Shown here: positions 12,101 through 20,400 of the stretch, piece by piece
Layout: the number at the start of each line of letters is the position of its first letter
Position numbering within the stretch: the stretch's first letter is position 1
From: Lepidostoma basale
Lineage: Eukaryota > Arthropoda > Insecta > Trichoptera > Lepidostomatidae
Assembly: GCA_022606425.2 (NCBI GenBank)
Contig: JAHDVF020001336.1
Span: 806,001 to 870,000 of the forward strand
Direction: 5' to 3'
DNA length: 64,000 nt
The notes under the pieces: generated by a model
What the model was told of the DNA's origin: nothing
Database searches by the model: none
Seen by the model: the letters and a program-made list of their open reading frames with translations, nothing else
Translations under genes and position numbers: made by a program

Positions 12101-15023
12101 TTTTAACATGCATGCTCGTATATTTTCCCGATTTTGAATGTGGCCGCCTTTTAGTATTTGATTAATTTGGTCATTCCATGATTTCCTTGGTCTTCTACGG
12201 TTTCTCTTATCACTCACACTGCTTGTATTCGACATTTTAAACCATTATTCTCCCGTCTGTGTATGATAGACTGTCAAATGAAAATATAAGAAGTGAATGC
12301 TGTGCGAATTGACAAAATAATGAAAGGATCATTAATATGGTTTGAACACATGGAAATAATGAATAAATAAAAAGCATACGTTTACGATTTGAATGAAACT
12401 AAAAAATAGAAGAAGTTCGAGGAAAACGTGTCTCGATCAAATAAATCAAATATAAACATTTTTTCTTCTTGTATACAACAGGTCATTTGAACCCAATTAC
12501 TGTATACAATTTATTTTAGCTATTATATTGATTCTTATGATATGTGATAGGTAGCCAATCTTTCGCCATTTTATTGTCACGAGAATTCTACACCAGACCA
12601 AAGACAGTGTGACAATCACACTGCCATCGCCGGGAATCGAACCCGGGACCTTCGGTATGGAAGACTGAGTTCTTACCACTCTGCCACGAAGGTCGACGGA
12701 TTGTCGGTCACGTGAGGAGTCGGAGAAATCGAAGTACGTGCATGACACGGTGTATGAATGTTGAGGAAATGAGAGAAGTGTGTCAGGAAGGAAAAGTCTT
12801 CTTCTTCTTCTTCTTTTAATAGGTCTGACGATCTGTGACACAGAAATCATATCTCGTCGGATGATGAGATCCAGCTGTCCCTCCATCTCTTAGGCGGTCT
12901 TCCAGGTGGGCGGTGTCCGGAAGGGATTTCATAGGCGGCTGTATATGCGAGTCTGTCACCATCCATTCGGGCTACATGGTCCCTCCAGTATCTTCTTCTG
13001 GATCTACTCCACTGAACGATATCCTCTATTTCGCAGGTTTTTCTTATGTCTGCGTTGCGGACACGATCTCGGAGGGTTTTTCCAGTAATTGATCTTAGGA
13101 CCTTCATCTCCGATGTTCTTAGTAGTCCCTTGGTTCGCACAGTGTCAGCTCGCGAAGGAAAAGTATGTCAGTATATTATTTCTGTCTCCCCTTTCAAGGA
13201 AACGACGTAATGGTTAGTTAGTTAGTTAATATTTTAAGCCTATTACATTTTTTATTTGAATTTTAATATACAACCTTCATATTGTTTAGTTTTACGTAGT
13301 TTAATGTATAATTTTTCACTAATTTTAAATAATTCTATGTAATGAGTTCTAATAATGTTTAACATAATATCTATTTACGTAATAAATAGTGGGATATCGA
13401 GCGCGAGCCAAATCGATGTTAACCGTCGCGTTGCCATGTGGTAAATTGAGTTTCCACTGCCAATTTAAAGTTGATTTTCTTAAAACCTATGGACCCTAAT
13501 ATTATAAAAAAAATTGTAATCCTCCATTGAAGTGTTTTCAATATTTCGTAATAAAAAAAAAAGCAAAAAATTACTTCCTTCATCCCAAAAAAAAATATTT
13601 TCTAAGACTGCCCTCACCTTCATTCGTGTTAAGGTAGAATTTGTTTTGCTAATATTTACAACTTTATCAAAAGTGACAAATACTTACTCGCTGTTTTGAA
13701 CATATTATAAATTATATCTTTGACCTTTTCAATAGGTACGTAATAATACCGACTGGATGAAAACGCAGCACGTAAGTTAATAATATCAGAACTGTGAAAA
13801 TATTAACACTTTACCAAAAGGGACAAATATTAATACGTACTCGTTGTCTTGAACGTACTATACATTTTGCCTAGGTGCCTTTATCTTCGCCCCGCCGGCC
13901 CGGCGCGCATACAAGTTTCGACCCGACCGGCAGACGATGTTTAGTCGACCGTATGCTATGACGCATTACATATCAGAAATCGCATGGTTCCAGAAAAAAT
14001 TTAATAATGATATGTTTTTCAAATAATCCATGTATGTTATAGATATCGATCTATTCCTAATGAAATTCCCTACAAGATGACATAAATTAAATTTTGATTC
14101 ATCTAGTCATATGCTTGATATTTAGATAAAGTTAGCGGTAAACTGAACTTACCACATGGGAGCAAGCGTTTTGTTTTGAACACGGTACGTTAAGGGTTAA
14201 GGGGTAATGAACCACTCTAGTAGTCCGGTCAATTTAGACCAAAAAATGAGAGTGAAGGTGCATAAAATCCCAACAAGCTGAAAATCAGTTAAATTGTTCA
14301 AAACATAATTATAAACAAAATTTAAAAAGTCCCTATCATTTATGTGAATGGAATTTTTTTATCCGAGGTCAAAGGTCAAATAAATGAGTTTTTCGCGATT
14401 TTCAGCAAAACGGTAAGTTTTATCAAAAAAGTACTTTGAACAAAAATTAAAGATCATAGAATTATCTATAAAAAATGTATCAATACTTTTTTTCCTACGA
14501 GTCACCGTTTCTGAGATATAACGATTCAAAAAGTTGTAAGTACACTACCTCATAGGTGGCGTGGAAACGTGTGCATATTATGACGATAACAAATTTTACA
14601 ACTTTTTGAATCGTTATATCTCAGAAACGGTAGCTCGTAGGAAAAAAAGTATTGATACATTTTTTATAGATAATTTTATGATCTTTAATTTTTGTCTGAA
14701 GTACTTTTTTGATAAAACTTACCGTTTTGCTGAAAATCGCGAAAAACTCATTTTTTTTACCTTTGACCTCGGATAAAAAAATTTCCATTCACATAAAGGA
14801 TGGGGATTTTTTAAATTTTATTTATAATTATGTTTTGAACAATCTTACTGATTTTCAGCTTGTTGGGATTTTATGCACCTTCGAATGTCTAAATTGACCG
14901 GACTATAAATAATTGACTCATTAAATTGTCCTTACCATCTTCGGTATAAATTTCACACTTTATCACATTGAGTAAAAAAAATACTAAAATATAAAATACT
15001 AACACGACCGACTTCATGATCAT
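1..15023 (-). CDS. Gene A: NRF-6-like acyltransferase-3 membrane protein (3' end off the window)
   Basis: Seven exons were read on the minus strand: 15017-14936 (an in-frame ATG at 15023 is also possible), 9745-9585, 6859-6532, 5047-4851, 3710-3538, 3049-2867 and 158-1. They join in frame to about 427 residues. All introns seen are GT-AG, and the phases equal those of gene B. The order is signal peptide, NRF domain with six cysteines, one membrane span, then the start of the acyltransferase-3 domain. That domain includes a GIRSIYAL-type segment followed by a conserved His (SHFYI), and the W-FLAVDMQLY motif across the last splice. By analogy with gene B, four C-terminal exons lie beyond base 1. 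Family members are multi-pass membrane proteins, named after the worm NRF-6 that affects drug and lipid uptake; the acyl substrate is unknown. The gene is head to head with gene B. Its introns are full of transposon fragments. Confidence 0.93.
533..569 (-). ncRNA. Hammerhead-ribozyme-like motif (left arm)
   Basis: This is the mirror copy of the motif at 614-654. Stem II has one G-U pair because GCTTTC replaces GCTTCC. The cleavage base would be at 533. Confidence 0.45.
614..654 (+). ncRNA. Hammerhead-ribozyme-like motif (right arm)
   Basis: Read 5' to 3': CTGTAGA at 615-621, stem II GGAAGC/GCTTCC, GAAA at 642-645, a two-pair stem III (AC, loop TA, GT) and C at 651 as the cleavage position. 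Stem I is long: the sequence before 615 pairs with GTGTAAAATATAAAACT after 651, with one mismatch and one or two bulges. Oddities are AT swapped to TA in the core box, and one extra base before stem II. Folding was by eye; activity is unknown. Confidence 0.5.
704..800 (-). mobile_element. LINE-A 3' end fragment
   Basis: Antisense to the 3' end of LINE-A: CTAACTAAT tail, then the stretch encoding the terminal YPSG region, then a break at about 800 followed by short CTACCTGTATATTC repeats. Confidence 0.75.
875..1680 (+). mobile_element. LINE-A fragment, reverse transcriptase C-terminal region
   Basis: Encodes SKFKVMVFEKEE, then after a frame break the MAVHNGVLVPTLMYGSEAW segment, SLRRMCGKTL, FRWFGHMERM and the NRRACMVRCMNVGEAREVC tail, ending ATGGTTAGATAGTTAG. 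This is the longest plus-strand copy near the left end. The polymerase core is missing and frames are broken, so it is a dead copy. Confidence 0.88.
1826..2088 (-). mobile_element. tRNA-derived SINE (long-tail type)
   Basis: The head at 2088 reads on the minus strand GACCTTCGTGGCCGAGTGGT with an A box, then a B box (GGTTCGATTCC) and TCTTTGGTCTGGTGTAGAATT. The body ends TTTACATCGATTTGGCTCATGC, then an (AAT)n tail at 1826. It is a full-length copy. Confidence 0.9.
2215..2607 (-). mobile_element. LINE-A 3' fragment
   Basis: On the minus strand it ends with (TTAG)n at 2215-2235. The coding remnant matches the HMER...NRRACM tail, with several frame breaks. Confidence 0.85.
2867..3049 (-). CDS. 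Gene A exon 6: membrane segment and YWW motif
   Basis: 183 bases, one codon longer than gene B exon 6. It contains MPVYALVVGF, the CAQYWWANLLFVNS motif typical of the family, and CVPQS followed by a split Trp codon. Confidence 0.93.
3250..3322. repeat. Small inverted repeat (AGTGAGGCAGT ends)
   Basis: AGTGAGGCAGT near 3260 is mirrored by ACTGCCTCACT near 3305. The same ends flank a larger insertion at 19367-19990. Confidence 0.55.
3538..3710 (-). CDS. Gene A exon 5: membrane segment
   Basis: 173 bases, equal to gene B exon 5. It starts with MHELSIIR, carries a hydrophobic FCISSFLMSFSFLKY segment and ends in a split Arg codon (AG|A). Confidence 0.92.
3925..4465 (+). mobile_element. LINE-D fragment
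   Basis: Encodes a WSVLLYGCEIW segment, then with a frame break RLEAFEMWTYR, NTIAERRARWIGHVLRH, LEGKVEGSIGRGQPR and a terminal EWKRRCI. This is the C-terminal tail of a non-LTR reverse transcriptase, related to copies at 24455 and 59340. Confidence 0.8.
4470..4615 (-). mobile_element. RTE-like LINE 3' scrap
   Basis: On the minus strand it reads RPFQRWTDDIVRIAG and then a short tail, the conserved C-terminus of the RTE-like LINEs. Next to it, 4613-4675 carries three TAGGTGGAGTGGAATA-like direct repeats. Confidence 0.55.
4851..5047 (-). CDS. Gene A exon 4: start of acyltransferase-3 domain
   Basis: 197 bases, identical in length and phase to gene B exon 4. It contains LGIQGIRSIYAL followed by the His of ITSHFYITL, the conserved His of the acyltransferase-3 family. 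Splice sites are TTTTTCAG and AAG|GTAAGT. Confidence 0.94.
5068..5768 (-). mobile_element. LINE-A fragment split by a second LINE
   Basis: The LINE-A parts are at 5068-5355 and about 5670-5768 (minus strand, 3' tail (TTAG)n at 5068). Joined, they cover the HMER to NRRACM region. The interval 5362-5670 belongs to another LINE in the opposite direction. Confidence 0.75.
5362..5670 (+). mobile_element. Jockey-like LINE C-terminal fragment
   Basis: Encodes HYFTELCKLIDLTPRQST, KSFNLRGSRFWHRGTDS, GNRLPYNIRN and KRSFHKNG before a (TCA)n tail. This resembles the extreme C-terminus of jockey/I-type reverse transcriptases, where a SFNxR...WNxLP...IR pattern recurs. It sits inside LINE-A. Confidence 0.65.
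5769..6485. mobile_element. Two RTE-like LINE fragments tail to tail
   Basis: 5769-5960 (plus) encodes a WHVGRWDELS...RRPWNNRRRIGRPQKRW tail. 5960-6485 (minus) encodes LPVMTYGCETWTLTKEAMHK, RTMERSMLGISLREHIPN and RMKWQLVGHG. Both are C-terminal parts of RTE-like reverse transcriptases, and both contain stops. Confidence 0.8.
6532..6859 (-). CDS. Gene A exon 3: cysteine-rich NRF domain and first membrane span
   Basis: 328 bases, one codon shorter than gene B exon 3. It holds an N-glycosylation sequon (NVT) at its start, YFRRDVLHRGIC, four cysteines, then a hydrophobic span before a Lys-rich stretch ending in a split Gly codon. Splice sites are TTTTCAG and G|GTAAAT. Confidence 0.94.
6961..7370 (-). 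mobile_element. LINE-A 3' fragment
   Basis: (TTAG)n tail at 6961, then the antisense of the YPSG, NRRACM and GSEAW regions, with an internal deletion. The following stretch 7371-7835 shows no family I recognise. Confidence 0.82.
7837..8400 (-). mobile_element. LINE-E fragment
   Basis: On the minus strand: KVRIYKACVRPIITYGIEAR, RVLRTSKMKTLRTIAGMTLR, then the PPKRWKGSWESTSQEE tail and (GAA)n. It is a typical C-terminal LINE tail. An 86-base part of it recurs inverted at 8711-8798. Confidence 0.8.
8189..8798. repeat. Inverted LINE-E pieces with CCACAATATGGTAAAA repeats
   Basis: 8189-8273 and 8711-8798 are inverted copies of one LINE-E segment. CACAATATGGTAAAA occurs three times at 8671-8725. 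The spacer 8400-8670 also holds two diverged copies of a TTCTTTCTAATTACTG-like unit. Confidence 0.7.
8843..8884 (+). ncRNA. Hammerhead-ribozyme-like motif with exact core boxes
   Basis: CTGATGA at 8846-8852, stem II CCAAC/GTTGG with an ATTG loop, GAAA at 8870-8873, stem III AC/GT closing AGCT, and C at 8881 in a GUC triplet. Stem I starts with CAC (8843-8845) pairing with GTG (8882-8884); after an internal loop, TTTG upstream can pair with CAAA downstream. Two unpaired bases (TG) before stem II, against one (A) after it, depart from the textbook fold. The sequence from here to 9000 recurs partly at 34530-34590 and 57786-57970, as a terminal repeat would. Confidence 0.6.
8843..9000 (+). repeat. 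Terminal-repeat-like unit, possibly Penelope-like
   Basis: The hammerhead-like motif is followed by TTGAAGTATCATAGTGTTTC and AATGGACTATTTAATTAA. The second half recurs at 34530-34590, and most of it, degenerate, at 57786-57970. Penelope-like retroelements are known to carry hammerheads in their terminal repeats; no coding part of such an element was found here. Confidence 0.45.
9020..9565 (-). mobile_element. LINE-A fragment, (AAC)n tail type
   Basis: The minus-strand copy ends at (AAC)n rather than (TTAG)n, then covers the YPSG to SKVMVF region. Its 5' end lies about 20 bases from the splice donor of gene A exon 2. Confidence 0.85.
9585..9745 (-). CDS. Gene A exon 2: start of NRF domain
   Basis: 161 bases, the same length and phase as gene B exon 2. 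It encodes the FPPLFHVEDFTSC segment and the YCLLDINL motif with two of the six conserved cysteines. The acceptor is CTCAG and the donor AAG|GTCTGA. A LINE-A fragment ends about 20 bases past the donor. Confidence 0.92.
9944..9975 (-). ncRNA. Hammerhead-ribozyme-like motif, truncated stem I
   Basis: Minus strand: CTGATGA at 9975-9969, one extra A, stem II GCTTG/CAAGC with a GGTC loop, GAAA at 9953-9950, AC-TA-GT and U at 9944. Stem I is weak because a LINE-A scrap (9977-10085, plus) begins right beside it. A relative lacking stem II is at 62814-62840. Confidence 0.5.
9977..10085 (+). mobile_element. LINE-A 3' scrap
   Basis: Matches the last 110 bases of LINE-A (CMNVEE...YPSRETV) and ends ATGGCTAAATAGTAAG. 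Confidence 0.75.
10300..10680 (+). mobile_element. Fragment of a DUF4817-type mariner-like transposase
   Basis: Plus strand: a degenerate N-terminal scrap, then LDDMDTDNIWFQQDG, HTAHTMMDSLHERLEMERPY with a stop in place of one residue. WFQQDG...HTA is the second catalytic-Asp region of one mariner-like family. The same family gives the FENHGSV...RALRPFYGRHNRP pieces at 15345 and 38400. Confidence 0.65.
10735..12255 (-). mobile_element. LINE-A fragment interrupted by mariner copy 1
   Basis: Minus-strand LINE-A 3' end lies at 10735-10804, and its continuation (CMLKCRCI, NRRRPRKSWNDQINQILKGG) at 12090-12240. The mariner occupies the middle, between TA dinucleotides. Confidence 0.8.
10807..12087 (-). 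mobile_element. Mariner transposon copy 1 (nearly intact)
   Basis: The terminal repeats start GGTCCTTACATATGAAATTG on both sides and are flanked by TA. The transposase reads from 11922 to 10882 in one frame, 346 residues, broken only by a TGA at 11406-11404, after RKRSSQ, where copy 2 has Trp. Visible motifs: HTH region, WVPHELSE, TCDEKW (first Asp), LLHDNARPH (second Asp) and YSPDLAPTDY (third Asp), matching D,D34D mariners of the cecropia type. Terminal repeats appear to be about 28 bases. Confidence 0.95.
12468..12695 (-). mobile_element. tRNA-derived SINE, short-tail type
   Basis: The head at 12695 has the same A and B boxes as the other SINEs, but the tail is different: it ends TTGGGTTCAAATGACCTGTT and GTATAC. 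Confidence 0.85.
12796..13154 (-). mobile_element. LINE-E fragment
   Basis: Minus strand: RTKGLLRTSEMKVLRSITGK, CEIEDIVQWSRSRRRYWRDH, PPGRPPKRWRDSWISSSDEI, then the 3' end CTATTAAAAGAAGAAGAAGA. Confidence 0.88.
13419..14200. mobile_element. TTAA-flanked non-coding element, copy 1
   Basis: Begins TTAACCGTCGCGTTGCCATG and ends ACGTTAAGGGTTAA; CCATGTGGT-AATT is repeated inverted near both ends. A TTAA target suggests a piggyBac-type mobiliser. Most of it matches 45077-45862; the 13890-13960 part differs (GC-rich). No coding remnant was seen. Confidence 0.75.
14223..14903. mobile_element. 681-bp foldback MITE with TA flanks
   Basis: Arms of about 310 bases (AGTCCGGTCAATTTAGA outward) are near-perfect inverted copies around a spacer of about 60 bases. 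TA lies on both sides. It sits in intron 1 of gene A, 32 bases beyond the exon 1 donor. Confidence 0.92.
14936..15017 (-). CDS. Gene A exon 1: signal peptide
   Basis: Encodes a basic start (MKSVV) and a hydrophobic stretch ending near a Lys-Cys-Glu, then an acidic tail ending in a split Gly codon. The donor is G|GTAAGG. The 82 coding bases equal gene B exon 1 when the second ATG is used; the upstream ATG at 15023 would add two residues (MI). Confidence 0.82.
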
Positions 15024-15225
15024 AATGTCCCAAATATTATAATTACACTCATCAATAAAAATTTCAACCTATTTTTCATAACCTAAAATACTTAACAATG
15101 GCGGCGTGAAAAATCTTAGATTAGAATTGAGCTGTGATTAAATACTTCAGCATGAAATCACCAATATTATTTACGAAATAATTTTCATTTGCGACTCGTA
15201 AATAATTTTCATCTAAAGAGTATAG

Positions 15226-15600
15226 GTGTTTTTTTTTGTGGTTTGGTTTTTAAACTGGCAACGTTGTTTCTACAAACTGTGAATTTGACAGTTGACAGTT
15301 GATTTGTAGTCAGTACGTTTTGCCATTTTACCATGAATAGACTGACTTGAAATTGTGCAAATTTATTTTGAAAATCATGGTTCGGTTCACCAAACTTATC
15401 GTGCACTACGTCCATTTTATGGTCGACATAATCGTCCATACAAGCAAGTTATTCGGAAGACCGTGGATCGTTTTCGCACCACGTACACTCTAGTGGATAA
15501 TACGCATCCACAAAGACGACAATTGGATTTCACGATTGCGCTTCATTCGAGCTAGCCGTGGCGCTCATATGCCCGAAATCATATTTAAATAATAATGGCA
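15226..15600 (+). mobile_element. DUF4817-type mariner-like fragment
   Basis: The terminal repeat GGTTTTTAAACTGGCAAC lies near 15243. Then come IYFENHGSVHQTYRALRPFY and GRHNRPYKQVIRKTVDRFRT (HTH region), and a jump to CATATGCCCGAAATCATA. Most of the transposase is deleted. Confidence 0.75.
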
Positions 15601-15639
15601 TATCGTATTGCAAGATAACGCCTGGAGATGTCACTCCAA

Positions 15640-15985
15640 TTTATATGCTATAACTTGGACCAAATGGCGGTAGCCTTTCACATTGCGCTAATAAAAAAAT
15701 CTTCTGCTTAATGCTTAAGAATCCAATCTTCATAGATGGCGCTAGTGTGTAGATTGAAACTAACATGTAAAGTTGGGTGCTACAGATTAACATATATGCA
15801 ACATCCAAAAAACTGTCAGACATGGTGGTCATAAGAAAAGGTGGAATGGGGAATGTTGTATTACATAAAGCGTGCGCTAAACCCAACCAATGACAGGTCA
15901 TAAGTCCTGTAAACACCTCGATCACCATATTCTGTTTCCAATTTGCATCTTCGTCTCTATTGAGATACAATTAATCCTTGTATTC
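15640..15985. mobile_element. Long-terminal-inverted-repeat MITE, partial
   Basis: The right end (AGTCCTGTAAACACCTCGAT to TTGAGATACAATTAA) matches the termini of the MITEs at 33237-33630 and 36085-36466. The left end is diverged. Confidence 0.6.
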
Positions 15986-16169
15986 GACTTTTATTAAATT
16001 TGTATTGATTGTTTTATGCATCAATCCATGATTTGTTTTTATTGATTTTCTATGTTTGTGGTTACAAAACCTGGTTACAAAACCTGGTTAAAAAACCAAA
16101 GCACAATCTGGACCTAGATACATGAAAAACTGGATTATTGGAAAACCTGGGTTATTAACCATTGTAGGC

Positions 16170-16210
16170 CTGATCCTTTGGAATACCAATTATCCAGGTT
16201 CAACTGTATA
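16170..16210. repeat. Pogo-like right end
   Basis: CCAATTATCCAGGTTCAACT followed by GTATA resembles a Tigger/pogo terminus; the rest of the element is not recognisable in 15990-16560. Confidence 0.4.
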
Positions 16211-16574
16211 TTTTTTAGAAAGTATTTATTCTTTATTTTCTCTTAAACAAAAGCCACTCCTTGTCCCTGACACATCCATCGGAAATTATAATATGATTAT
16301 ATTTTTTTAAATTCACTATTCTCATACATTATAATAACATAAATATAAAATTTGTAAAATTTCCTTATTTTAAGCGGTTACTTAATACAGCACGACAAAT
16401 ATTAACTTTTCTTTTTCGATTTTTTGTTTCGACATGATATACTTATTTACCATAAATTATATTAACAATTTATTTAAAAATATATATTTTCAATATATAT
16501 CGCCGCAATATTAGTTTGTTCCATTGACCATTTTATATAAAAATTCTTAAGAGAATTTCTTTCTTCTCATTTTT

Positions 16575-17165
16575 TTTTTTATTTGTTTATTTGTATACAA
16601 CCGGTAGTTTGAACTTTATTTTATTGTCATGAGAATTCTTCTTCTCCTTCTTCAGCCTGTATTGACCGTCCACTCCTGGACGTAGGCCTCCTCTCGCATT
16701 TTCCATTCTCTTCTATCCTGAGCGATCCGCATCCAGGCACTTCCCGCACTTCTCCGGACATCGTCGCGCCAACGCAACTGTGGGCGCCCAACTCCACGCT
16801 TTCACCTTTATAAGAAGTGAATGTGGTGCGAATGAAAGTGTTATGAACAAAATAAGGAAAGGGTCATTAAGATGGTTTGGACACATGGAAAGAATGAGTG
16901 AAGACAGAATGGTAAAGAAGGTATATGTAAACGGCGTGAACGGAGCTAGAAATAGAGGAAGGCCGAGGAAAACGTGGCACGATCAAATCAATCAAATATT
17001 GAATGTCGGTCACGTGAGGAGTCGGAAAAATCGACGTGCGTGCATGACAAGATGTATGAATGTAGAGGAAGCGAGAGACGTATGTCAGGACAGAACAGTG
17101 TGGCGTTCCATTATTTCTGCCTACCCCTCCGGGGAGACGGCGTGATGGTAAGTTAGTTAGTTAGT
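16575..17165. mobile_element. SINE scrap, RTE-like scrap and LINE-A fragment joined
   Basis: 16575-16637 is a SINE tail (minus) ending at GAATTC. 16638-16800 is an RTE-like LINE 3' end (minus). 16801-17165 is LINE-A (plus) with RSECGANESVMNKI, LRWFGHMERM and NRRACMTRCMNVEEARDVC open to its end. A close copy of the LINE-A part lies at 51315-51675. Confidence 0.8.
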
Positions 17166-17349
17166 TTTAAAAAAAAAGGAGCAATGGCGTATTTAAATCC
17201 ATGAGTCTGTAAAAGTAAGTAAGTAGGTTAATATATTAGTGTGGCAATGTTAACATCCATTGTTAACAGTTTAATGGTTTATATAACTAACTGATTCTCA
17301 ATCAAGTGCATTCTTTATATTGTAAAATTATGGCATTACTGTTTGAAAC

Positions 17350-17431
17350 ATGAAGATGTTTGTTCGTTTTCTATTGTTAGCATTACCACTGCTTAAACCC
17401 ACAAGTTGTGAAAATATTATTAATGAAAATG
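17350..17431 (+). CDS. Gene B exon 1: signal peptide
   Basis: MKMFVRFLLLALPLLKPTSC, then a short acidic linker and a split Gly/Asp codon. The start was chosen because the hydrophobic core follows at once and the 82-base length equals that of gene A exon 1. Donor G|GTAATA. Confidence 0.85.
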
Positions 17432-20400
17432 GTAATAAATTTGATTATGATATCTAATATATGAAGTTCGCCGTTTCAAGAGGATGGATACACTGTTCTT
17501 CTTCTTGATCTAATTCTAGATCATTGATTTGTTTTTAAACGGGAGTCATCCTCTTAGGAAGTGGAACCCAGCTATCTTTTCATCTTTTTGACAGTCTTCT
17601 TGGCAGACGGCATGCCACGGGTATATTGTGGACACTGTCTCTTCAGTACCCGGGTTTTCCAGCCCCATCTCACGATGTGTTCGGTCTGTCAAGTCTCTCT
17701 AATTTTAGAGTTTCTAACCCTGTCTTTGAAAGTACTCCCTGCTATAGTTCGCAGTACTCTCATCTTAGACTTTCGAAGAAGGCTTTTTCTTCTAACTGTG
17801 TCAGCTCTTGTTTCCATATCTTATTTTTCTAACAACAACAAAACTATCACGCCATTTACCCGCAGGGACCTACCCCTGCGACCTATCCAGCCTGCTGACC
17901 TATCCAGAGAATGGACCGCCACACTACTCTATCCTGACACACCTATGTATCTAGGTTCCTCCACATTCATACAGCGAGTCATACACGCACGTTGATTCTT
18001 CCGACTTCTAACATGACCAACTTTTAAAATTTGATTAATTTGGTCATGCCATGTTTTGCTCGGTCTACCTCGACTTCGTACTCCATTTACATCATTCACG
18101 TATACTATCTTAACCATTCTTTCTCCACCCATGCGCTCCATATGTCCGAATCGCTACCGCATTTATTCTGCTCTCATCCTTTTTCTGCTATTTCCATGCT
18201 TCGCTTTCATACATAAGGGTTGGGACCAGAACTCCATTGTAAACGGCCATTTTCGTTTTCATTAATAAATTCCTGTTACCAATTATTTTTAAAGCTTCTT
18301 TTTCTATTTCTTCATTAACTGGTTAAGGAACTCTAGGACCTGCTTTTGCAGAATTCGCTGCCTCCTGTGATGTGGATTCCCAGCTGCCTGTCCATCTTTA
18401 GAGGGTCTTTCAGGCATCATTCTTCCCTCTGGTTTCCATATTTTCAACACCATATATCATAATCCCATTGCTCCTAACACCACTCACTTAATTTACTTAG
18501 ACAGCCGTTGTCGTCCACTGGACATAGGCCTCCCCCATACTTCTCCACGTATTCCTGTCTTGTGCCTTGCGCATCCAATCACCAGCAATTCTTCGAATGT
18601 CATCGGCCCATCGTGTGTGGGGTCTCCCTCTGTTTCTTTTATCTTTACGGGGTTACCACTCCATCACGCTTCTGGTCCATCTATCGTCTACCAATCTGGC
18701 AACATGTCCCGCAAATGACCATTTAAGCTTAGCTACCCTTTCGACGACATCTGTTACTCCCGACCTTCTACGTATTTCAGTATTTCTTATCCGGTCTGAG
18801 AGTCTTACAAGTAGTATGGCCCTTTCGTGTTTCCTCTGTCTACACGGAGTCTCAATATGGTCGACTTCTAACATCACAACATTAATTCATTCATAGAAGA
18901 TATTTGTGTAAATTTGGGATATTAACATTTCATGTAACTCTGTTGACGAAGGAAATGCTACTCTTTTAAAATATGAATTGACATTGGAAATACATTATTG
19001 GCGTATCAGATTTCAGTGACTTTCCGCCACTCTACGACATGGACGATTTTGGTTCCTGCAGCGAGAAGGTTAATGGTATATATAAGAAGGAACTCCACCC
19101 CTTCTGTCTACTGGACATTGAGCTGACCACTCCGCAACCTCATCCCACAGATCTCTGGTACAGGATGAAGGTGAGACATTCTTCAAATTGATCACATGCT
19201 TTTTTCTGATCTCGTTTCAGCAGCATTAAACATATCTTATTCCATTGTTCGTATACACAAATGAGACATAACAAACAAAAAACATTTAGTTTAGTCATTT
19301 GGACACAAAACGGTAAGCAAAATACAATATCAATAACATCTCATAAGGACCCCAATTATTTTGACGTCAGTGAGGCAGTTCATTTCAATTATTTATTTGA
19401 ATAAAATTCACAAACATTACAGACATATAATTCCAGATCGTTTGCAATTACATAATAAGAATTTATAAGAGAAGCATAAAAAAAACATTAACATTAAGAT
19501 TAAGGAAGTAGAAAGAATCATAACATTGATATTGCATCCCTGAGGCAACTCACACTGTCACGAAATATGTCGACCTCCGAGGCGACCCGATTAAGCAATA
19601 AGATTGCCCTATCCACAGGCAAAACCATTGCCAGGTTGGTTCTGCAGCGCGGTAAATAAAACAATCTGTGCTGTCTTTGACGAAGGTAATTATCAGGGAC
19701 AAATAGATCTACATCACTCAGGACATCCGAGTTTTGTATACGGCCGCCAATCAGCTGAAAGAAGTGAACTCCCAAGTGGATATTCTTCCTTCTCTCCAAT
19801 GATTGGTAGCTTAGCATACCTAGCAAGAATTCAGTCGGAAAGAGCCACGGGTAATAACCGCGCTCCCTGAGGTAAAGAAAGCTCGCTCCACCATCAGAGA
19901 ATATCGGATCCCAGGCGGTGGCAGGATCTTTCCAGAATTGGTAAGATATTTTTTATGAACACTGCCTCACTGACACTAAAAGTGTCTAAATCCGGAGAAG
20001 ATTGAATTCAACGTCCGAATTGCTATTCCTACTGGCTTCATCAAAGGCAGGTAGGTTCTGGAACTGATGCAAAGAACAATTGATGTCGGCATTGTCGCAG
20101 ATCTATTTGAGACCTATTTGTTCCAGAACATAGGAGTTCTCAATAATTTCAATCTTCTAATAGCTTCACGCCTTTGTACGTGAAGGTTGGCACTAGAACT
20201 ATTTCTTGATTTGTGATATTTGCTTCGATCTGTGAATTCCAAATATATATTATATTATATATATTTTTAGAGGTTTGGTTATCAAACTGGCAACATTGTT
20301 TCTACGGTCATATGAGCGCCACGGCTAGCTCGAATGAAGCGCAATCGTGAAGTCCAAATTTCGACAACTTTATCGAGCAACTGGTGAAATGGCAAAACGT

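Larger units (their letters stand above)
12256..13235 (+). mobile_element. LINE-A copy carrying a nested SINE and LINE-E
   Basis: LINE-A parts: 12256-12467, 12696-12795 and 13155-13235 with a (TTAG)n tail. The SINE (minus) splits it after NQI; LINE-E (minus) splits it again with an 11-base target duplication, GAAGGAAAAGT, at 12786 and again near 13155. Confidence 0.85.
15024..17349. promoter_or_regulatory. Shared intergenic region between divergent genes A and B
   Basis: About 2.3 kb separates the two start codons and must contain both promoters. I cannot point to a TATA box or initiator with confidence. About half of the region is transposon debris. Confidence 0.4.
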
